From positions 5,449,501 to 5,513,500 of the forward strand of contig NC_060961.1 in NCBI RefSeq assembly GCF_910589235.1: a DNA stretch of 64,000 bases. The letters are read 5' to 3'. Position 1 is the stretch's first letter; every line of letters begins with the position of its first letter. The stretch is from Vespa crabro (lineage: Eukaryota; Arthropoda; Insecta; Hymenoptera; Vespidae). The notes below the pieces were generated by a model. The model was not told where the DNA came from. It saw only the letters and a list, made by a program, of their open reading frames with translations, and made no database searches. The position numbers were made by a program, and so were the translations under genes. Of the stretch, positions 63,328 to 64,000 are shown piece after piece.

Positions 63328-64000
63328 GTCTCTTTTTATAGGGAAAGAGAAAGAGATAGGTACGTGTATGATTCGTAATGATCTGAGAGGAGAATCATAC
63401 GCCTCGAGAGAACAGAACGAGACGTGGGATAGTGGGCACTCTCAAAAAATGTTCGAAGGCGAAAGTAAAGGTGGGGCCAACGAAGAAAGTTCTATACAAG
63501 ACAAGATATATACGTAAGTGGCACGCCGATGAAACCTGTGTCCGTTCGTGTAAGGTGCTGCTACTGGTGCTGGCACTGCTACTGCTGCTGGCACTGCTAC
63601 TGCTGCTGCTGCTGCTGCTGCTGGTACTGCTACTGCCTACTCTCGGTGATATCAGCAACAACAGCAACAGCAGCATCAGTCAAACGCTAAGAGAAAGAAA
63701 CCAGTCCTTTGATGGCAATGGTATCCTGCTCGTATTAAGTAGAGTAGAAAAAAGAAAAATAAATGAGGAAAAGGCAAACAATATATATATATATATATAT
63801 ATCTTTTCTATGATTCGACACGATGAATTGAATTTTCGAATTCTTTTTTTCTGAAAGGAGATAAAAGAGAGAAGATGGAACGCAACGTTATTAAATGAAG
63901 ATTTTTCTCGAGGAAAAAAGAAATAAAAAGGGCGATTTTCTCGCTCGTTCTAACGTCACGTACATCCTTCTTTCAGGCGAATCCTGCGCTTTTCTTTCTT
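61461..64000. other. repeat-rich DNA to the end of the window
   Basis: TA repeat (61899-61940), TC then GA tracts (62429-62486 and 62513-62587), TC (63293-63326) and a CTG-rich stretch (63556-63640). CACAATG|GTGAGT at about 61610 would make a good splice donor, but no exon could be defined around it. No supported gene. Confidence 0.5.
63556..63640. repeat. CTG/CAG trinucleotide repeat
   Basis: Imperfect CTG repeat with CTA and GCA interruptions. It reads as poly-Leu on the plus strand and poly-Ser on the minus strand. The surrounding frames of 140 and 93 codons show no domain, so I treat them as repeat-driven. Confidence 0.85.

Overview
The window reads as AT-rich nuclear DNA from an insect. 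Introns are short to long with GT-AG ends, genes are far apart, and TA, GA/TC and A/T repeats are very abundant. Protein families and sequence style fit an insect, and my best guess is a hymenopteran (wasp, bee or ant), but no marker fixes the order. I see no bacterial operon, phage, CRISPR, rRNA or tRNA.

Four protein-coding genes can be rebuilt exon by exon with consistent splice phases. (1) 1311-2136, plus: a mitochondrial [2Fe-2S] ferredoxin of the Fdx2/adrenodoxin type, 170 aa in 4 exons. (2) 7111-10722, minus: Spred, an EVH1 plus Sprouty-domain inhibitor of Ras/MAPK signalling, 424 aa in 6 exons. (3) 13489-18277, plus: an Rprd2-like protein with a CID domain that binds the RNA polymerase II CTD, 1365 aa in 8 exons, with a long polyglutamine tract and an RGG-like tail; one intron is GC-AG. 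(4) 32449-47502, plus: Mctp, a C2-domain and double-membrane-segment protein of ER/neuronal membranes. It has a three-C2 long form (about 976-1000 aa) and a predicted short form (890 aa) that starts at an alternative 290-codon first exon and lacks the first C2 domain.

Layout: 1-1310 holds a possible exon of an off-window gene on the minus strand. 2137-6930 is the 3' region between the ferredoxin and Spred and carries a TA-flanked miniature transposon (5009-5510). 10723-13488 is the divergent upstream region of Spred and Rprd2. 18278-32448 is a gene desert full of microsatellites, with one promoter-like island (about 25.79-25.9 kb) and two weak candidate exons (28.45 and 30.10 kb). The first Mctp intron carries a short mariner-derived palindrome (34486-34570). 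47635-64000 is gene-poor, with one candidate first coding exon (53042-53130) and a GC-richer island with a 16-bp palindrome (61.0-61.45 kb).

The most unusual observation is that two of the four genes, Spred and Mctp, end in TAA-C, continue in the same frame for 59 and 43 sense codons, and have an RNA stem starting about 6-9 nt after the stop. The other two genes have no such arrangement. This is the expected layout of programmed stop-codon readthrough, and it is the main item to test. The four genes are not an operon and have no obvious shared pathway, although Spred (signalling) and Mctp (membrane, Ca2+) are both regulatory proteins with strong neural roles.
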